Of a DNA stretch of 64,000 nt, positions 44,526 through 56,021 are shown in pieces. Within the stretch, counting starts at the first letter, position 1, and each line of letters begins with the position of its first letter. Source of the DNA: Tetrapyrgos nigripes (lineage: Eukaryota > Basidiomycota > Agaricomycetes > Agaricales > Campanellaceae); assembly GCA_013368315.1 (NCBI GenBank), contig JAACJM010000256.1, positions 1 to 64,000 of the forward strand, given 5' to 3'. The notes beneath the pieces were generated by a model, which made no database searches, had not been told where the DNA came from, and worked only from the letters and a program-made list of their open reading frames with translations. Position numbers and translations under genes: made by a program.

Positions 44526-45334
44526 AAATCTAATTGCTGCGTCTTCCAACGCGAGTCAGTGAAGTCGGGCAATAAAGAAATATAGGCTGATTCGCGACGA
44601 CCCCGAGAGGCCGCCCGTAAAAAATGACATTAGGATGATGAAAAAGGGCTACTACGACATTTTACTGAGTTAAGTACTACAATGACCGTAGTAGGGTAAC
44701 GTTAAAAACCTGCGGGAGTAAACCACTTGGGAGAAAGCCCCTTATCACGAAAAGTTTGCCACTACTTGGGTGAGAATTTGAAAAGAGGGTGGAATGGGAG
44801 GGTGAGCGAAAAATCTTCCAAGTGAACGGCGAGTGAACGAAAGAAATAAACTAAAGAAACAAAACGGGATGGGAAAGTTTATAAGGTAAATGATGAGAAT
44901 ATGAAATGGATGAGACGAGTAAAAAAGGATGTAAGAATGAGTGTTTGGAACGGAAGTGAGAGAGAGATATGCGGATGTCAGAAGACTAGCAGTTTCACTG
45001 AATTGCGATCAGATCACTAACTGCTAGTAAGGAGGGCCCGATCTCAACGAGATGTACGAACCAAGATGGAGGATAGGGAAGGATAGAGAATGAGAGGAGT
45101 GAGGGCGCGAGACTCTGTGAAGTACTTGCAATTAGACTATATTAAAGTAAACATTAACCACGAGTAATTTGGAAACTTCCTCAGGTCTCTGAAAAAATGT
45201 TTCCAATTCGTGCGAGTTTGGAGATTCCCGCGTGCACAGATACATATAGGGGGTATCTTTCTTTCTTTCTTGACAGTATCTCGGACAGTGTAATAGTAGC
45301 TGAACTGCAGGCACGTATCAAAACTACTGATAGA
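44526..45334. other. intergenic, nothing recognised
   Basis: Purine-rich on the plus strand between 44740 and 45120, with many GAGA/GGAT words; no gene or element found. Confidence 0.35.
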
Positions 45335-46275
45335 GTTACGAGGCCGAATGAAATGAGGCTGAGTTCTTTACACTCCGTTTCCGCCAGTGTTCTACTTTAA
45401 GGCCTTAAATTGACATTTTGAAATCTTTAAGGCTTAAGGCACTTAAAGGGTTAAATTTAAGTGATTTTTTTAAGGTTTAAAGTCTCGAAAAAAAAAGGAA
45501 TTAAGGAGATATTATTGTACTCTAGCCTACATATTCTTCGTCTGTATCTATCTCTATAGCACCGTCATCAAGCCGTTCATCCTCCTCAGCATCTGCGAGA
45601 GCCTCCATAAGCGCGGCTTCCTCATCAATCACGGTCCGAGGGAGACGTGCCGGATGTGGTAAACCACCAAATAATGACTTGAGCTTCATTGAAGCGGGTT
45701 TTGTGCATCTTGGCATGGACTCGAGCACAGCTTGCAGTCGTGGTAGGCTAGTCAAATGATCAGAATCAATGTCCAAGTTCAATTCATCTATATTTTCCTG
45801 CCGCTCTGCCTCTCTTGCCTCTGCAATCCATTTGGCCATTTCTATGCGCCAGCTTTCCAGCGGCATCCTCTTCTTCATGATGGGAAACACAGGCTTTACA
45901 CCAGGCTATGTGATGAACAGAGTTTTGCAGTGGTCCTTCGTGAAAATAGGCCCAGAGAGGATTTTTGGCAGTAGCCATGGAGTAGGTAGCTTCATGATGG
46001 ACTCAAATACCTAGTAACTTCAGGAACTTATGGTACGATTCTTCTACTTTTCCAGTCTGTCTACCTTGGCCTCGCTCGCAACTCGCTAGACTATCATTCT
46101 TGCTCGTAATTCGCTTGACTATTGTTACCCTGGACCTTAAGTCAGCTTAAGGCTTAAAGATCTCACTCGGAAAATTTTAAGCCTTAAATTTAAGGGTATT
46201 TAAGGCTTAAAGCTTAAACGGGCTTAAGCCTTTGGTAGAACACTGGTTTCCGCGTGTGGCGGTGCATATTCATCC
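45335..46275 (+). repeat. second short repeat family (R2), copy split by a hAT element
   Basis: GTTACGAGGCCGAATGAAAT and GAGGCTGAGTTCTTTACACT precede the insertion; CCGCGTGTGGCGGTGCAT follows it. Joined across the hAT element (45385-46245), this matches R2 copies at 30.9 kb (minus), 50.2 kb, 54.2 kb and 62.9 kb. Confidence 0.6.
45385..46245 (-). mobile_element. hAT element with BED-finger remnant (TSD GTTTCCGC)
   Basis: The ends CAGTGTTCTAC...GTAGAACACTG are exact inverted repeats, and 8-bp duplications GTTTCCGC flank them (45377-45384 and 46246-46253). Both subterminal regions are crowded with TTAAGGC / GCCTTAA motifs. On the minus strand a protein starts at 45978: MATAKNPLWAYFHEGPL then HHIAWCKACVSHH. 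This is a BED-type zinc finger (aromatic W/F, CxxC, HxH-type pair). A second frame continues from 45890 to 45522 (ESWRIEMAKWIAEAREAERQ) to an acidic end. The catalytic and dimerisation parts of a hAT transposase are missing. Confidence 0.9.
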
Positions 46276-46453
46276 CGTCTCCTCTCAGGCTGTTGTTACC
46301 GGTTTCCTCCGAGTCCTTGCCCATATCCGCAGCCTCTGTATTTCTTAACATGACCAAACAACGACGTTGTCTCAATTATGAGGCTGAAGAATGAGGCTGA
46401 GTTTGATGTAGGTGCTTGCACCTTCAGAGGCCTCCGCAAATAGCAAGCGGAGC

Positions 46454-46941
46454 CAGTGTTCGCCTTAAGGGCTTAATTAAGGGTACCCATGGAGCTTACG
46501 GCTTAAAGGCTTAAGTGTGGGCTTGAGTTAAGTATTACTTAAGGGCACTTAAGGCCTTAGTATAAAAATTTGTAATTACCCAACATACTCATCACCAGAG
46601 CCTTCCAACTCTCCTTCATCTCGTATCTGGTCCTCCTCCTCTGCCAACAGTTCCATATGTAAGGCCTCCTCACTCCAGCCCAGTCACTACTGAGTGCATC
46701 AGCGCACGCGGCACAATATACAATAGCCATCTAGAATTATGTCTACACAGTGCACTCTATTCTGCAAGGAAACGAGGTAACCATGACAAACCACTGGCTG
46801 GCAGCCGTGGTACTAGGTTGACACGACATGTAGCTCCTCTACTACCTGTAGTAAAAAAATTTATTCTGCAGTAAAATCACATGACCACTACAGCTTAAGA
46901 CCCTTAGCGTAAATAAGGCTTAGCCCTTACAGCAAACACTG
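46454..46941 (-). mobile_element. hAT MITE, relative of the 45.4-kb element (TSD AGCGGAGC)
   Basis: Begins CAGTGTTCGCCTTAAGGG and ends AAGGCTTAGCCCTTACAGCAA followed by ACACTG; TIR outer bases CAGTGTT...AACACTG are exact. 8-bp duplications AGCGGAGC flank it (46446-46453 and 46942-46949). TTAAGGC motifs mark both arms, as in the element 200 bp to the left. The minus strand near 46625-46570 keeps an acidic scrap (EDGSGELEGE) similar to the end of the other element's frame. Confidence 0.88.
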
Positions 46942-46949
46942 AGCGGAGC

Positions 46950-48302
46950 CTCATCCGATACCCCTCTCTCAAACATCCATTCATCATTCCAGTTATGTTC
47001 CCGGTTTATTTGTTTCAGCATTTTCCAAGGATCAGTTGCGACAGGTGCTGTGGTTTGCAGCGGAGGCTCGTCGTACACCAGTATGATCCGTCACACATAT
47101 ATATGATTTGATTCGTTTGACCCCAACCATTTATGCATTTTTTCTTCTGCCCACCCATCCCGCCCTCTTTTAATAACACATACTACTACTACCAACATTT
47201 GTATGTATGTACAGCCCACACTCTCACTCACAATCTCTGCATTTTTAGGGAGGGTTGCCCTCAGTTTGGCCTATTACATACGAAGCGAAGCTTGCGAGTA
47301 AGGTGGAGGTCTTTGCACTCGGTTTCTGCTTGTGGCTATGTCGTCTCATTCCCCAATGCATTTCCAAGCATGCATCATCAATCGTCCCTATTCCGACCGA
47401 CTCTCCTCACTCTACTGTTCTGGGAAGACTTTGATAACAGGTGCACTAAATTAGATGTCAAGCTAGAAGTAGAGTAGAGGGAGTATAGGTCTCTCTGAAG
47501 TTATTATTGTCTTCCAGTGTGTTATCATTTTCTTCTCTTTTTTTCCTTTGCTTTGTTGACTGAAGACATCAAAACCTCCCTGGTTTGTATATGCCAGGTA
47601 CATTTGCTTTTCCCTTTTTCTATGTGTCTCACCTTCCCTTATTCCTTCTCTTTTCCTTTACTTTCTTTGCTGTTTTTCACTATCTAATTATGCACTTTCA
47701 CTCTGTCTTCTTCGTCTCGTCTCATCATCACCAGATCTGCATCCCGTCTTCATAGTTATTGTTACCCGTTTTTGCTCCAAGCATCTACATAGAACGACCA
47801 GCTGTTTGTACAAGAAATGAAAATACAATTTAATGACTATTTGGTCTGAGGTAAAACCCTGCGGCCTCGTACTTGCCACGCCTCGGCGCTGGCCCACACC
47901 CCTTTCATATGTATACATGGGTCAGGGAATTGCAGTGAATGGAAGTCTGAGTCTGTAATGAAGTTGGCACGAGCTTCAGAATTGGCTGAAGAGGTATGTA
48001 TAGATACTACATGCTGAGTGCAGTAGAGTCGCAGGTGAGTACACTAACTCACATGAAGAGTCTGCTAGCTGATAGAGACCGTCGTCCACGGACCAACTGC
48101 AGTCACGGAGTGCCAGGACCCCGAACGCAGGTGTCGGCTAAGGGAAGGAAGTCGACAATCCGAGTCAAACTTGACCTTGTCCTGATGGGCAACCGTAGGG
48201 TAGCCCACGGTTTCATAGACTCCGGACAAACCACGGTTTGAGCCATGGGTGTGTAGAGCTGTCTAGAGGGTCCTGGGTGATATGTGCACTCTAAGTTGTG
48301 AA
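46950..48302. other. intergenic with repeat scraps
   Basis: An R2-like stretch at about 47325-47345 (GGTTTCTGCTTGTGGCTATG) and a SINE tail at 47864-47902 (GGCCTCGTACTTGCCACGCC). Pyrimidine-rich from 47510 to 47700. No gene recognised. Confidence 0.4.
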
Positions 48303-48586
48303 TAAATATATCTAGATCTTCTCCATCGGGTTCGTTACATTGATGTAAATGAATGGGGAGCGAGCTTATAAATGGATTCTTATACCTAGGCTGACAGGTT
48401 CTTTGGTTCATTCCCTTTCATCCATATTTATCTGTCTATCGAATACATATATCTAGATCTTCTCCATTGGGTTCGTTACATTGACGTAAATGAATGGGGA
48501 GCGAGCTTATAAATGGATTCTTATACCTAGGCCGACAGGTTCTTTGGTTCATTCCCCTTCATCCATATTTATCTGTCTATCGAGTA
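48303..48586 (+). promoter_or_regulatory. tandemly duplicated promoter segment (141-bp unit, TATA-like)
   Basis: Two nearly identical head-to-tail copies (period 141), each with ATATCTAGATCTTCTCCAT, GGGTTCGTTACATTGA.GTA, GAGCTTATAAATGGATTCTT and TTTGGTTCATTCCC. TTATAAATGG is a good TATA-like core. The second copy ends about 18 nt before the ATG of the DUF6534 gene at 48605, so one core lies about 90 bp and the other about 230 bp upstream of the start codon. A role in transcription is inferred from position. Confidence 0.65.
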
Positions 48587-48604
48587 CTTGGTGTAAAGAA
48601 CGCC

Positions 48605-50140
48605 ATGAGCATCCATGGCGCATACGACTTACTTGGGTGCGTCCAAGCCTTCTTCTCGTACATAGATCTCACCTTTCTGAACCATTCACAGATCACTTCT
48701 TATAGCGGCATGGTTGAGTTTGATGTCGTATGTGCTAGTAATTCATCAGGTAAAGTTTTCTTCGACTCTGCGCCTCAGCTTAGCTATGACCCACTAAATA
48801 GCATTCGCCACCTCTTTACTTCAGACAAACCATTACTTCAGATGTTATCCTGCTGACAAGGGGATCGTAAAGGCGGCAGTCTTAGGGGCGGTTGTATGCG
48901 ATACACTGGCAACAGTGGCGGCATGTGGAAGTTGTTACTTGGTGGGTCGTGTAATTTGCGAGTTTTTCCTCATCCTTGATTCCTGGCAGTTTGCAGTTAC
49001 TCGTCAAGGTAGCCTTTCAGTTGCCGGGACCAAGCTGTCAAATTACTGATACATACGTGCGCAGGACAAATTTTACCTCTGAGCATACCTGATTGGCAAG
49101 TCTATGACCTTCAGGGAGTTCAATTCACTGAGACTTCCGACGCTTTCCAGGCCTACCCCATTGTGTTTAATCGTCAATGGCACCTCAGCGGCGATCGTAC
49201 AGTGTTTCATGTTGAACAGGTATTGGGTTTTGTATGTGCCAAATAGGATATTTCAGGCTTATTTCATGTCTGACTCCTAGTTTTGGCAGAACTAGTCGGA
49301 AATCTGTGGTAGGAGCTATCGGTTTGACGATACTGTTGCATGTAAGTGCCTTTGCATTTATCCTTGCAATTTCCAATTGAGAAAGAGCTTGGATCACTTA
49401 GGTCGGAAGTGCTGCATATGTTACAGCGCTAATCATTGCCTTTCATAATGATCCCAGTCGGACCCGGATTCTAACTGGTGTCATGTAAGTCGAGTTACAG
49501 CTTGATTTTCGAGAGAGTTGTGGCAGTCCAGGTATTCTGATTACCACTCACAGTTTATGGTTAACATCTGGGGCTGTGGTAGACATATCTATTGCAATAC
49601 TTCTGGTCGTGTATTACATCTCTACAGACGTTGAGCTCAGGTCTTCGCGCAGGTAAGGATTAGCAATATCCTGCGATTCGATGTTTTAAACTTATCCTAT
49701 TTTCAGGCTCATCCGTCGCCTGACGACTCTCGCGCTGAAAACAGGCTTATTCACTGCTGTCACTGCAATCCTCCCTCTTGCTCTCTTTGTTAGCGATTAT
49801 CAAACTAATGGTATGTTCATATTTGGTTCATATACCTGCGCGAAATCCTCTTCATTCAAGTCCTCCCGATCTAATTTTTGAAATCAATGCGATAATTGAC
49901 CGATACTCCGCAGTCGACCTGATATTCATCTACAATATCAACCATGTTTATTCATTAACGCTCTTGTACAACCTCAACATACGGCGAAAGCTGATTGGAA
50001 TAGGACAGACAATCAATCTTGGGAGTGAGGTTGTGACGCCCAACTTCAGGAGCGGTGTGGATACCCGAGGACGTTCTAGTACTTCTGAAGCGAGAGCTGC
50101 CAGCGAGCTAAGGCACCAACCAGATACAATTAATTACTGA
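48605..50140 (+). CDS. DUF6534 multi-span membrane protein
   Basis: A gene with many small introns (roughly 50-90 nt). The ATG at 48605 reads MSIHGAYDLLG. Spans follow in separate exons: SLLIAAWLSLMSYVL, KGIVKAAVLGAVVCDTLATV, PLCLIVNGTSAAIVQCF, VVGAIGLTILLHVGSAAY, WLTSGAVVDISIAILLVVYY and LFTAVTAILPLALFV, then a last exon with VYSLTLLYNLNIRRKL. The DUF6534 block is WLTSGAVVDISIAI through RRLTTLALKTGLFTAVTAI to VYSLTLLYNLN, all present in order. The stop is at 50140 after a polar tail. Phases agree where checked; exon 2/3 joining (MSYVL to TNHYFRCYPADKG) is the least certain. The family is very abundant in Agaricomycetes and of unknown function. Likely intact. Confidence 0.78.
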
Positions 50141-51100
50141 TTTAATCGGTTAATCTCCATTAAAATTACCATTAAAATTACAGACCACTTGTAATTATGA
50201 GGCTGAGTTTATTACACTTGATTTTTGCTTGTGGCTATGTTTAAATGGTCCGTTCTATCCATCCGTTAAACGGGTTTGGACCAGAGTTATCCGTGGGGCT
50301 ATGTTTCTAGCTTTGTCCTGGTGCATTTCCATGTGACCCGACGGAAAGAAATATTAGTTCCGACGCAACAGGCGGCCTATTATAGATTAGCTCCCACAAT
50401 GGACATCGTGGGTTTTCAACATCATTTCGTCCATATCTCTACAACCGCTCATCGGATCGTCTTAAAAGTTGCAGATTCGGATTCCTACCCATCGAACGCA
50501 TACGGGTAACAAGAACGTACCGGGCGTTGTCTAATTAGGTTATGAGGACGTATTTTACAAAGCTATGTTTTTGCTTACACTGTTCTACACCGTTTTGGAC
50601 ATATCTCGAGAACGGCGAATCGGATTGCCTTAAAACTTGAATATTCGGATTCCCAGACGTCGAACGCATCTGGGCGTAACTTGTTTCTAAGTCCTCAACC
50701 CTAACCCAACCACTGTTTTTGCTATGCAACCTCAAACCTCATATTTTCTCACATCCGAAAATCTTTCTGCATGGATAAATATCAAAGCGACAAGCGCCCA
50801 CCTTATGTAGGGTGTCAAAATGTTGCTTATGATTCCTAGTAACAGAATCATATGTCCATAGGGTCATAGCTCATTGACATATTGAATAACATGCTTGCCT
50901 TTAGTCCATTCCCCAGTTTTAGCCACCCGTCAACTCCATATTTCACTCCACTCCTATGAGTGCCCACCCTCTATGGGGCGTCAATACATCCCCTTTCACT
51001 ACTAAAAGTCAGTTCTGTGACCTGCTATACCCTAGCTCATTGTTTTCATGCATGCTTGACCAGTTGGCAATTTTTGTAGGTAAAAAAGTATCACTAAATA
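50141..51100. other. intergenic with R2 scrap and an imperfect repeat
   Basis: R2-like sequence at 50193-50241 (ATTATGAGGCTGAGTTTATT, GCTTGTGGCTATG). Two related segments, about 50427-50515 and 50592-50682, share CATATCTC.A.AAC.GC.....CGGAT and TTCGGATTCC...CGTCGAACGCAT-like words: an old direct duplication. No gene. Confidence 0.45.
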
Positions 51101-52146
51101 TTACGAGGCCTCTTAAAGGCCGAGTTAATTTATGTCGTTTCAAAGTGACCTCTCAAAGCTTTTCCACAGGTTCAAACTCCCACCCCTAAGATGGTCTCTA
51201 TCATTCCCGACAACCGAAATTCAGTCTGGAATTGGTCTGGACCGTGTCCAGTGACCGCTGACGTTGACAAAGATGTCATGCCAGCGTGACGTTTCCAAGT
51301 TTCTCACTCACCCCAACCACCACCGCCCCTCCCTTTGGTTCCTCTTGCTCATGGAGCCGTCCACTTTCTTCACAAACAAAACATTAGAAAACTGCAGCCA
51401 GCCAAATTGGACTACTGTTAGGCCATATAATACATATATTTACCTGGATGAAACTGAGTGAGTCTTTTCTTTTTACTGGTACTTTTACTAAAGGCCAGTG
51501 CTCTCTGCAGAAAATCACAATAAATCATACCATGGAGCCTTCTCATCCTGGCCCCGAGTATAGGGCTCTAGATACACCGTCTCTCTCCCTGCTCTTATGA
51601 GTCTGGTTGTCTCCTTCAGAAAATCTCATTAAGGATGCCTCTACTTTGACTTCTATTTACAGGGTATCCTGGATGCCACTTTGACGACACCATTACCATC
51701 GAGACGCATTCTTTCTCGTTGCGACAAGGCGATGTGGGCCTGCATTATCATCAAGACGTCTCCGAGAGTTCCTTTTTGTTGCGACAAGGTTTATGAAGAA
51801 GGATATGCGACGAGTGACCGCATGTCTGCATTTTTCCCTATTTTCTTTTTCTCTCCCTCAGTGTTTCTTTCATTTGCCATGGGCGCCCCCTCTCTCTATG
51901 TGGTTACTTCTTGATGGTCTTCTTCATCTCTCTCACCTCTATACTGTCACATTTTATTCTACTGCTGCTTCTCGCTGCTTGTGTCTCCTGGGACTGTTGT
52001 CCCCATTGTACTTTTGTATTGGCATGTACAGTACATGAAAAATACATATATCATTTCAATTCCTACTCTACTTGGCTATCTATTTAGATGCAAGCCAATG
52101 AGGCCTCGTGTCTTGCCATGCAAAGCACTGGCCCCTTACCCCAGTA
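51101..52146 (+). repeat. tRNA-derived SINE copy, long (with internal expansion)
   Basis: Head TTACGAGGCCTCTTAAAGGC with GGCCGAGTTAATTTATGTCG, then CCACAGGTTCAAACTCCCAC (B box), at 51101-51190. The matching tail GGCCTCGTGTCTTGCCATGC with CTGGCCCCTTACCCCAGTA lies at 52101-52146. The interval (about 0.9 kb) is much longer than in other copies, so either sequence inserted into it or head and tail belong to two copies. Confidence 0.55.
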
Positions 52147-52263
52147 TATACCAAGATGACAAGCGCCCAGTCTGTATGGGGTGCAGATATCTACTATTTC
52201 CTCCCTAGAAATAGGAACAACACTCATTAGAGCCATACCTCATTGCCCTTTCAACCTAGCCTA

Positions 52264-52684
52264 TTATGAGGCCCTTTAGGCCGAGTTAACTTATGTTGAC
52301 CCCCCAATTGAGTACCAAACTTTCTCACAGGTTCTAACTTTTACACACCTCCTCAGTGCTCCTCAGTGCCTGAACACTGTCATTTCAGCTGATGCTCGAC
52401 TGACGTCATTCCTGCCTTCCCTCCCCACCAGGCCCACCAACCAGCATGACGCTTCAGACATGTTTACCTTCCCTCAACAGCTGTCGAAAGTCATCAAGAG
52501 CCACTCTCTGAGACTCTGAACCACTATGGCTATCTCTAATCCAAGGTCATTTAAAGGTGCCATTACATTAAAATGATACAGTATTGGGCTCTATCTAATT
52601 AAAAGAATTTTTTACTGCATACAAAACCATTTTATTTCAGGCCTCGTAATTTGCCATGCGAAGCACTGGCACCTTTCCCCAGTA
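52264..52684 (+). repeat. tRNA-derived SINE copy at 52.3 kb
   Basis: Head TTATGAGGCCCTTTAGGCCG and AGTTAACTTATG, B-box remnant AGGTTCTAACTTTTACACACC, and tail GGCCTCGTAATTTGCCATGC with GCACTGGCACCTTTCCCCAG. 421 bp, plus orientation, diverged in the B box. Confidence 0.6.
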
Positions 52685-54239
52685 ACACAACAATAGTGAA
52701 CAATGACCAACGATATGGGAAAGTGTGGGAAAGGTTTCCGAAAGTAACAAATGTAAACATTTACATTTCAGCATGCTTTACACTCTATTTTTCTCGTCTT
52801 TCTGGGGGGATACAAATGATGATGCCTACTCTGATGCCTACAGCTCACACACTAGTGCGTCGGGTATGCAGTCCTCTTGCATCGTTTCAAATTGTCACAT
52901 TTACACGTTTTCCTTTACGACGACAGACAGCAAGCCAACGCTTACCAAGTCTACTTACACTGGTATGTACAATTGTCTCTCTCTTTCTCTCTTTTCTTCT
53001 TCGTGTTTTGACAATTTGTCTCAGCTCACTCTTCTTTCAACTGACTCTGTAAACAGGACAGCATGTTATGGACAAGATATCCTCACCTGGTTTGCCCTAC
53101 TCAACTGGGGTAAATTGTCAAGTTGACAACCTATGGACTTGACTGGTGTGTTCAGACCTTCATTGACACCTCTGGAGCATCAAAAGCAGATGAAGCAGAT
53201 GGAGCCTGGACTTGGAGTAGTGTGGGAGCTTGGATACAGTAAGTTTAGACCAACAAGTTTATTTCTTTTTCTGTGCTCTGATACGTTTTTACAGTCCTCG
53301 ACATGTATTCCTCATCCTCATCCTACCCCAAACCTACTCCCTTCCTGGACTTCGAGACCAACCCCCCTCCTTTCCCTGCTCCACTCCCTCCCACAACACC
53401 GTCCTCACTCCTGCCCAAGACAGTATTGAAGAGTGTTACATATGAAAGCATTGGAGGTGCAGGGGGTTGGTGGGGCCTTTAAATCATGGTGGTGGGGATA
53501 GCACTGGTGATGGAGGTTTTAGTAGTATGGGGGTGGGTGTGGATGTGGGAGGGGTACACCTAGTCCTCCTTGTGCTCTCACAATGCTGGTACTGAGCTTG
53601 TTACCCGTACCTGTGTCTGTAGCCGCAGCTATGAGTATGGATGTGAGTAACAGGATCAACTCGAGCTCTAGTTCTATCACTCATGCTCTTGTCCTCTTCC
53701 ATATTGGTCTCACATCAAATCTCTCTATATCCTCATCTTTATCTTTTTTCTCATCCCCCTTCTCACCCTTCTGCCCCAGGCTCATCAGCACTGCCACTCC
53801 CATTCCCACTCCTACATATACATCTACATCTACATCTCACATCAATGCTCACATCCTCCCAACGAAACAATATCCACAGGAACCCTTACCCCATTTTTGT
53901 TGTTCCTTCCCTCCTCGCCCGTATCCCTACACCCAGACCTGGGTCTTCTCATCCCCCTAGCCCACCTAGACATACCTTAAAACACTTGGCGAGACTACCC
54001 CAATGAGTTTGGACCCAAGTCCCAACTTGTAGAGCATGGCCACAATGCCTTTCACATAACTCTTCAAGGTAGGATATAGCAGCATCACACTGACAATGTT
54101 AGCAAAGAGCACCAAGTCAAATGCATGAAGCAGAGACTCACTGTCATGATGTCTATATTTGGTACTATTTATCTCCGCATCCTCAGACCTGTACACCATA
54201 TGACTGTTGTTCCACATGCTACGCACCAGAGCTTTCATT
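52685..54239. other. region without a recognised gene
   Basis: Pyrimidine-rich, with several short frames and no domain. A minus-strand frame 54238-53966 (MKALVRSMWNNSHMVYRSED...) has a hydrophobic centre and could be an exon scrap; I cannot assign it. Confidence 0.35.
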
Positions 54240-54425
54240 TTACGAGGCCCTTTAGGGTCTCGTTCTTATAACCTGACGTTTCTGCGTGTGGCTATGCTCG
54301 ATAACTCCACCGGGGACCGGTGGGTCATCGGCGGTTGCCGCAAAGACGCGTGATCTGCAACACACTTGCTCTGCAACGCTCATCATCTTTCACCCATACT
54401 CATCACTGCTCACCATCCATGAAAG
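54240..54425 (+). repeat. R2 repeat, left of Helitron B
   Basis: TTACGAGGCCCTTTAGGGTC, then CTCGTTCTTATAACCTGACG, TTTCTGCGTGTGGCTATGCT, GCCGCAAAGACGCGTGATCT and CATCATCTTTCACCC, ending CTCACCATCCATGAA. About 150 bp are shared in the same orientation with 62867-63038, on the other side of the Helitron. Confidence 0.7.
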
Positions 54426-55478
54426 TAACAACTTCTTTATTTGCTGTAGGCATTTGGCTCGGCCATCTGCTTTGTATGCACCAGCTATTCTTGTCTTCTC
54501 ATAGTACGTTGTGTCTCAGCTGTGTGCCACGTCATCCGACTAATTCAACCTTGCTAGCTTTTACCCTACAAAACATCCCACCGGTAATGATTCCCGGTCC
54601 CCCTTGGTTCTTACAGGGGCTGATGGTCTGGACCGCTGCAGGTAGATTGTAGAGTTGCCAATGATACGTGTATTGTGTCAGATCATTTTTGGTACGTTGC
54701 ACTGCTCGTTTGATAATGAACTGCTAACTGATCTCTTCCCTGTGTCTTTTTTGTCCCTTTCCTGTCTACCTCGCTTTCCATCACGTCTTACCCACTGGCC
54801 CTACATATCAACTCAACGAATGTCAACATCCCTCGGATCGCTGTTTCCCTCAATCTTGGTCACGTCTGTCAACGACGGTTTTGTACTTCGCGTCTTGATA
54901 TCCGTCTTTCTTTCCTTGATGTCTTCTGGTCCCACAACATCGACTTGTCTTTACTGCTGGTCCCCGCTGCCGCCGCCACTGTCATTATTGTTGTTGTCCC
55001 CGTTGTTGTTGTTGTTGCCGCCGTTGTTGTTTTTGCTGCCGTTGTTGTCATCGTTGTCATCGTCTCAAATATAATACATCCACCACTGCCATCACCGCCA
55101 TCTCAAAATACAATCCTTGCCTCGACATCACCTTTCATATATGTACCAAGTTCAAGGATTCTTTCTCTTCCAAGCATCGATCTCCCTGAGGAAATTGTTA
55201 CCCGGTATCCCAGGAAATTTAATCATACCCTACACTGGAAATTGTATCTTACCCACTGGAAATTGAATTATGTTTCTTCTTGGAAATTTAAGCCATTTGC
55301 ACAGAGGAATATTGCTTCATACAACCAAAATTTTAGCCTGGGCTATGCTACTACCATGAAAGGCATTAAGAAAAGTGGTCCTGTACAAGTCACTGATTCA
55401 ATTATGTTGTGATCACTTACTGCTCAGACTTTTCACCGTGCATGTTGGTTACGATTACAGAAGCAGCCATCTTTCGTC
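54426..55478. other. Helitron B upstream region with GTTGTT microsatellite
   Basis: 54955-55070 is a trinucleotide-rich tract (GTTGTT, GCCGCC, GTCATC) that gives spurious Val/Ala-rich and Thr-rich frames on both strands. From about 55090 the sequence becomes AT-rich like the Helitron, so the element's 5' end may lie between 55.07 and 55.48 kb. A 5' TC end could not be fixed. Confidence 0.4.
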
Positions 55479-56021
55479 ATGAGATATATACTCAATAGAC
55501 CATACATAACTCATTTGAGAGTCTCTAATATTCTACAAGCCTGTGCTCACAAGTGTCTCAATCTTGTGCAAACATTTTATGCAAGCTATTCTCATCCACC
55601 TCTTAAAATTCGAGATTTTCAACTTCAGGTTCAAAAGCTGCCTTTCATTCAGATAAATATATGCAAAACTATTAAGAAAGCAAAAATCTCAATAATGCGA
55701 AATACTATGTACAGACATGATTACTTGGCCTCCCTCAAGGCGCTGTTGAGCCAGCAGCCTGCAGGTATATGTGATGATTGTGATATGATCTTTGAAATGA
55801 TCCATTTGACTAATTCTTATGGCAATGTCCAAATTTTGTATAATTTGTCTTGCAGCGGCATATCTCATTTGTGGAATAGGTGCCTGTTTGCCATAAATCA
55901 AATGCATCTGGCAATCATCTGCAACATAGAACATACCTTGATTCCAATAATGCATTTAGAAATTCACTTCAGGTCTAATCCTGCTTCAAGCTCAGGGCAT
56001 AATTTTTTACATTTTCCATGA
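55479..56021 (+). CDS. Helitron B leader ORF, unassigned
   Basis: 180 codons, MRYILNRPYITHLRVSNILQ..., with His/Cys-containing stretches (CDDCDMIFEM) and no recognised domain. It ends at a TGA overlapping the next ATG (ATGA, 56018-56021) in another frame. It may be a separate small protein or the N-terminus of the transposase after a frameshift or intron. Base composition matches the Helitron. Confidence 0.4.
   Translation: MRYILNRPYITHLRVSNILQACAHKCLNLVQTFYASYSHPPLKIRDFQLQVQKLPFIQINICKTIKKAKISIMRNTMYRHDYLASLKALLSQQPAGICDDCDMIFEMIHLTNSYGNVQILYNLSCSGISHLWNRCLFAINQMHLAIICNIEHTLIPIMHLEIHFRSNPASSSGHNFLHFP

Noticed and set aside
53966..54238. 90-codon minus-strand frame as a host gene
   Set aside because: No domain, no introns joining it to other exons, and it lies in a repeat-rich stretch; left unassigned.
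54869..55412. Val/Ala-rich and Thr-rich frames
   Set aside because: They arise from a GTTGTT/GCCGCC microsatellite read on opposite strands.
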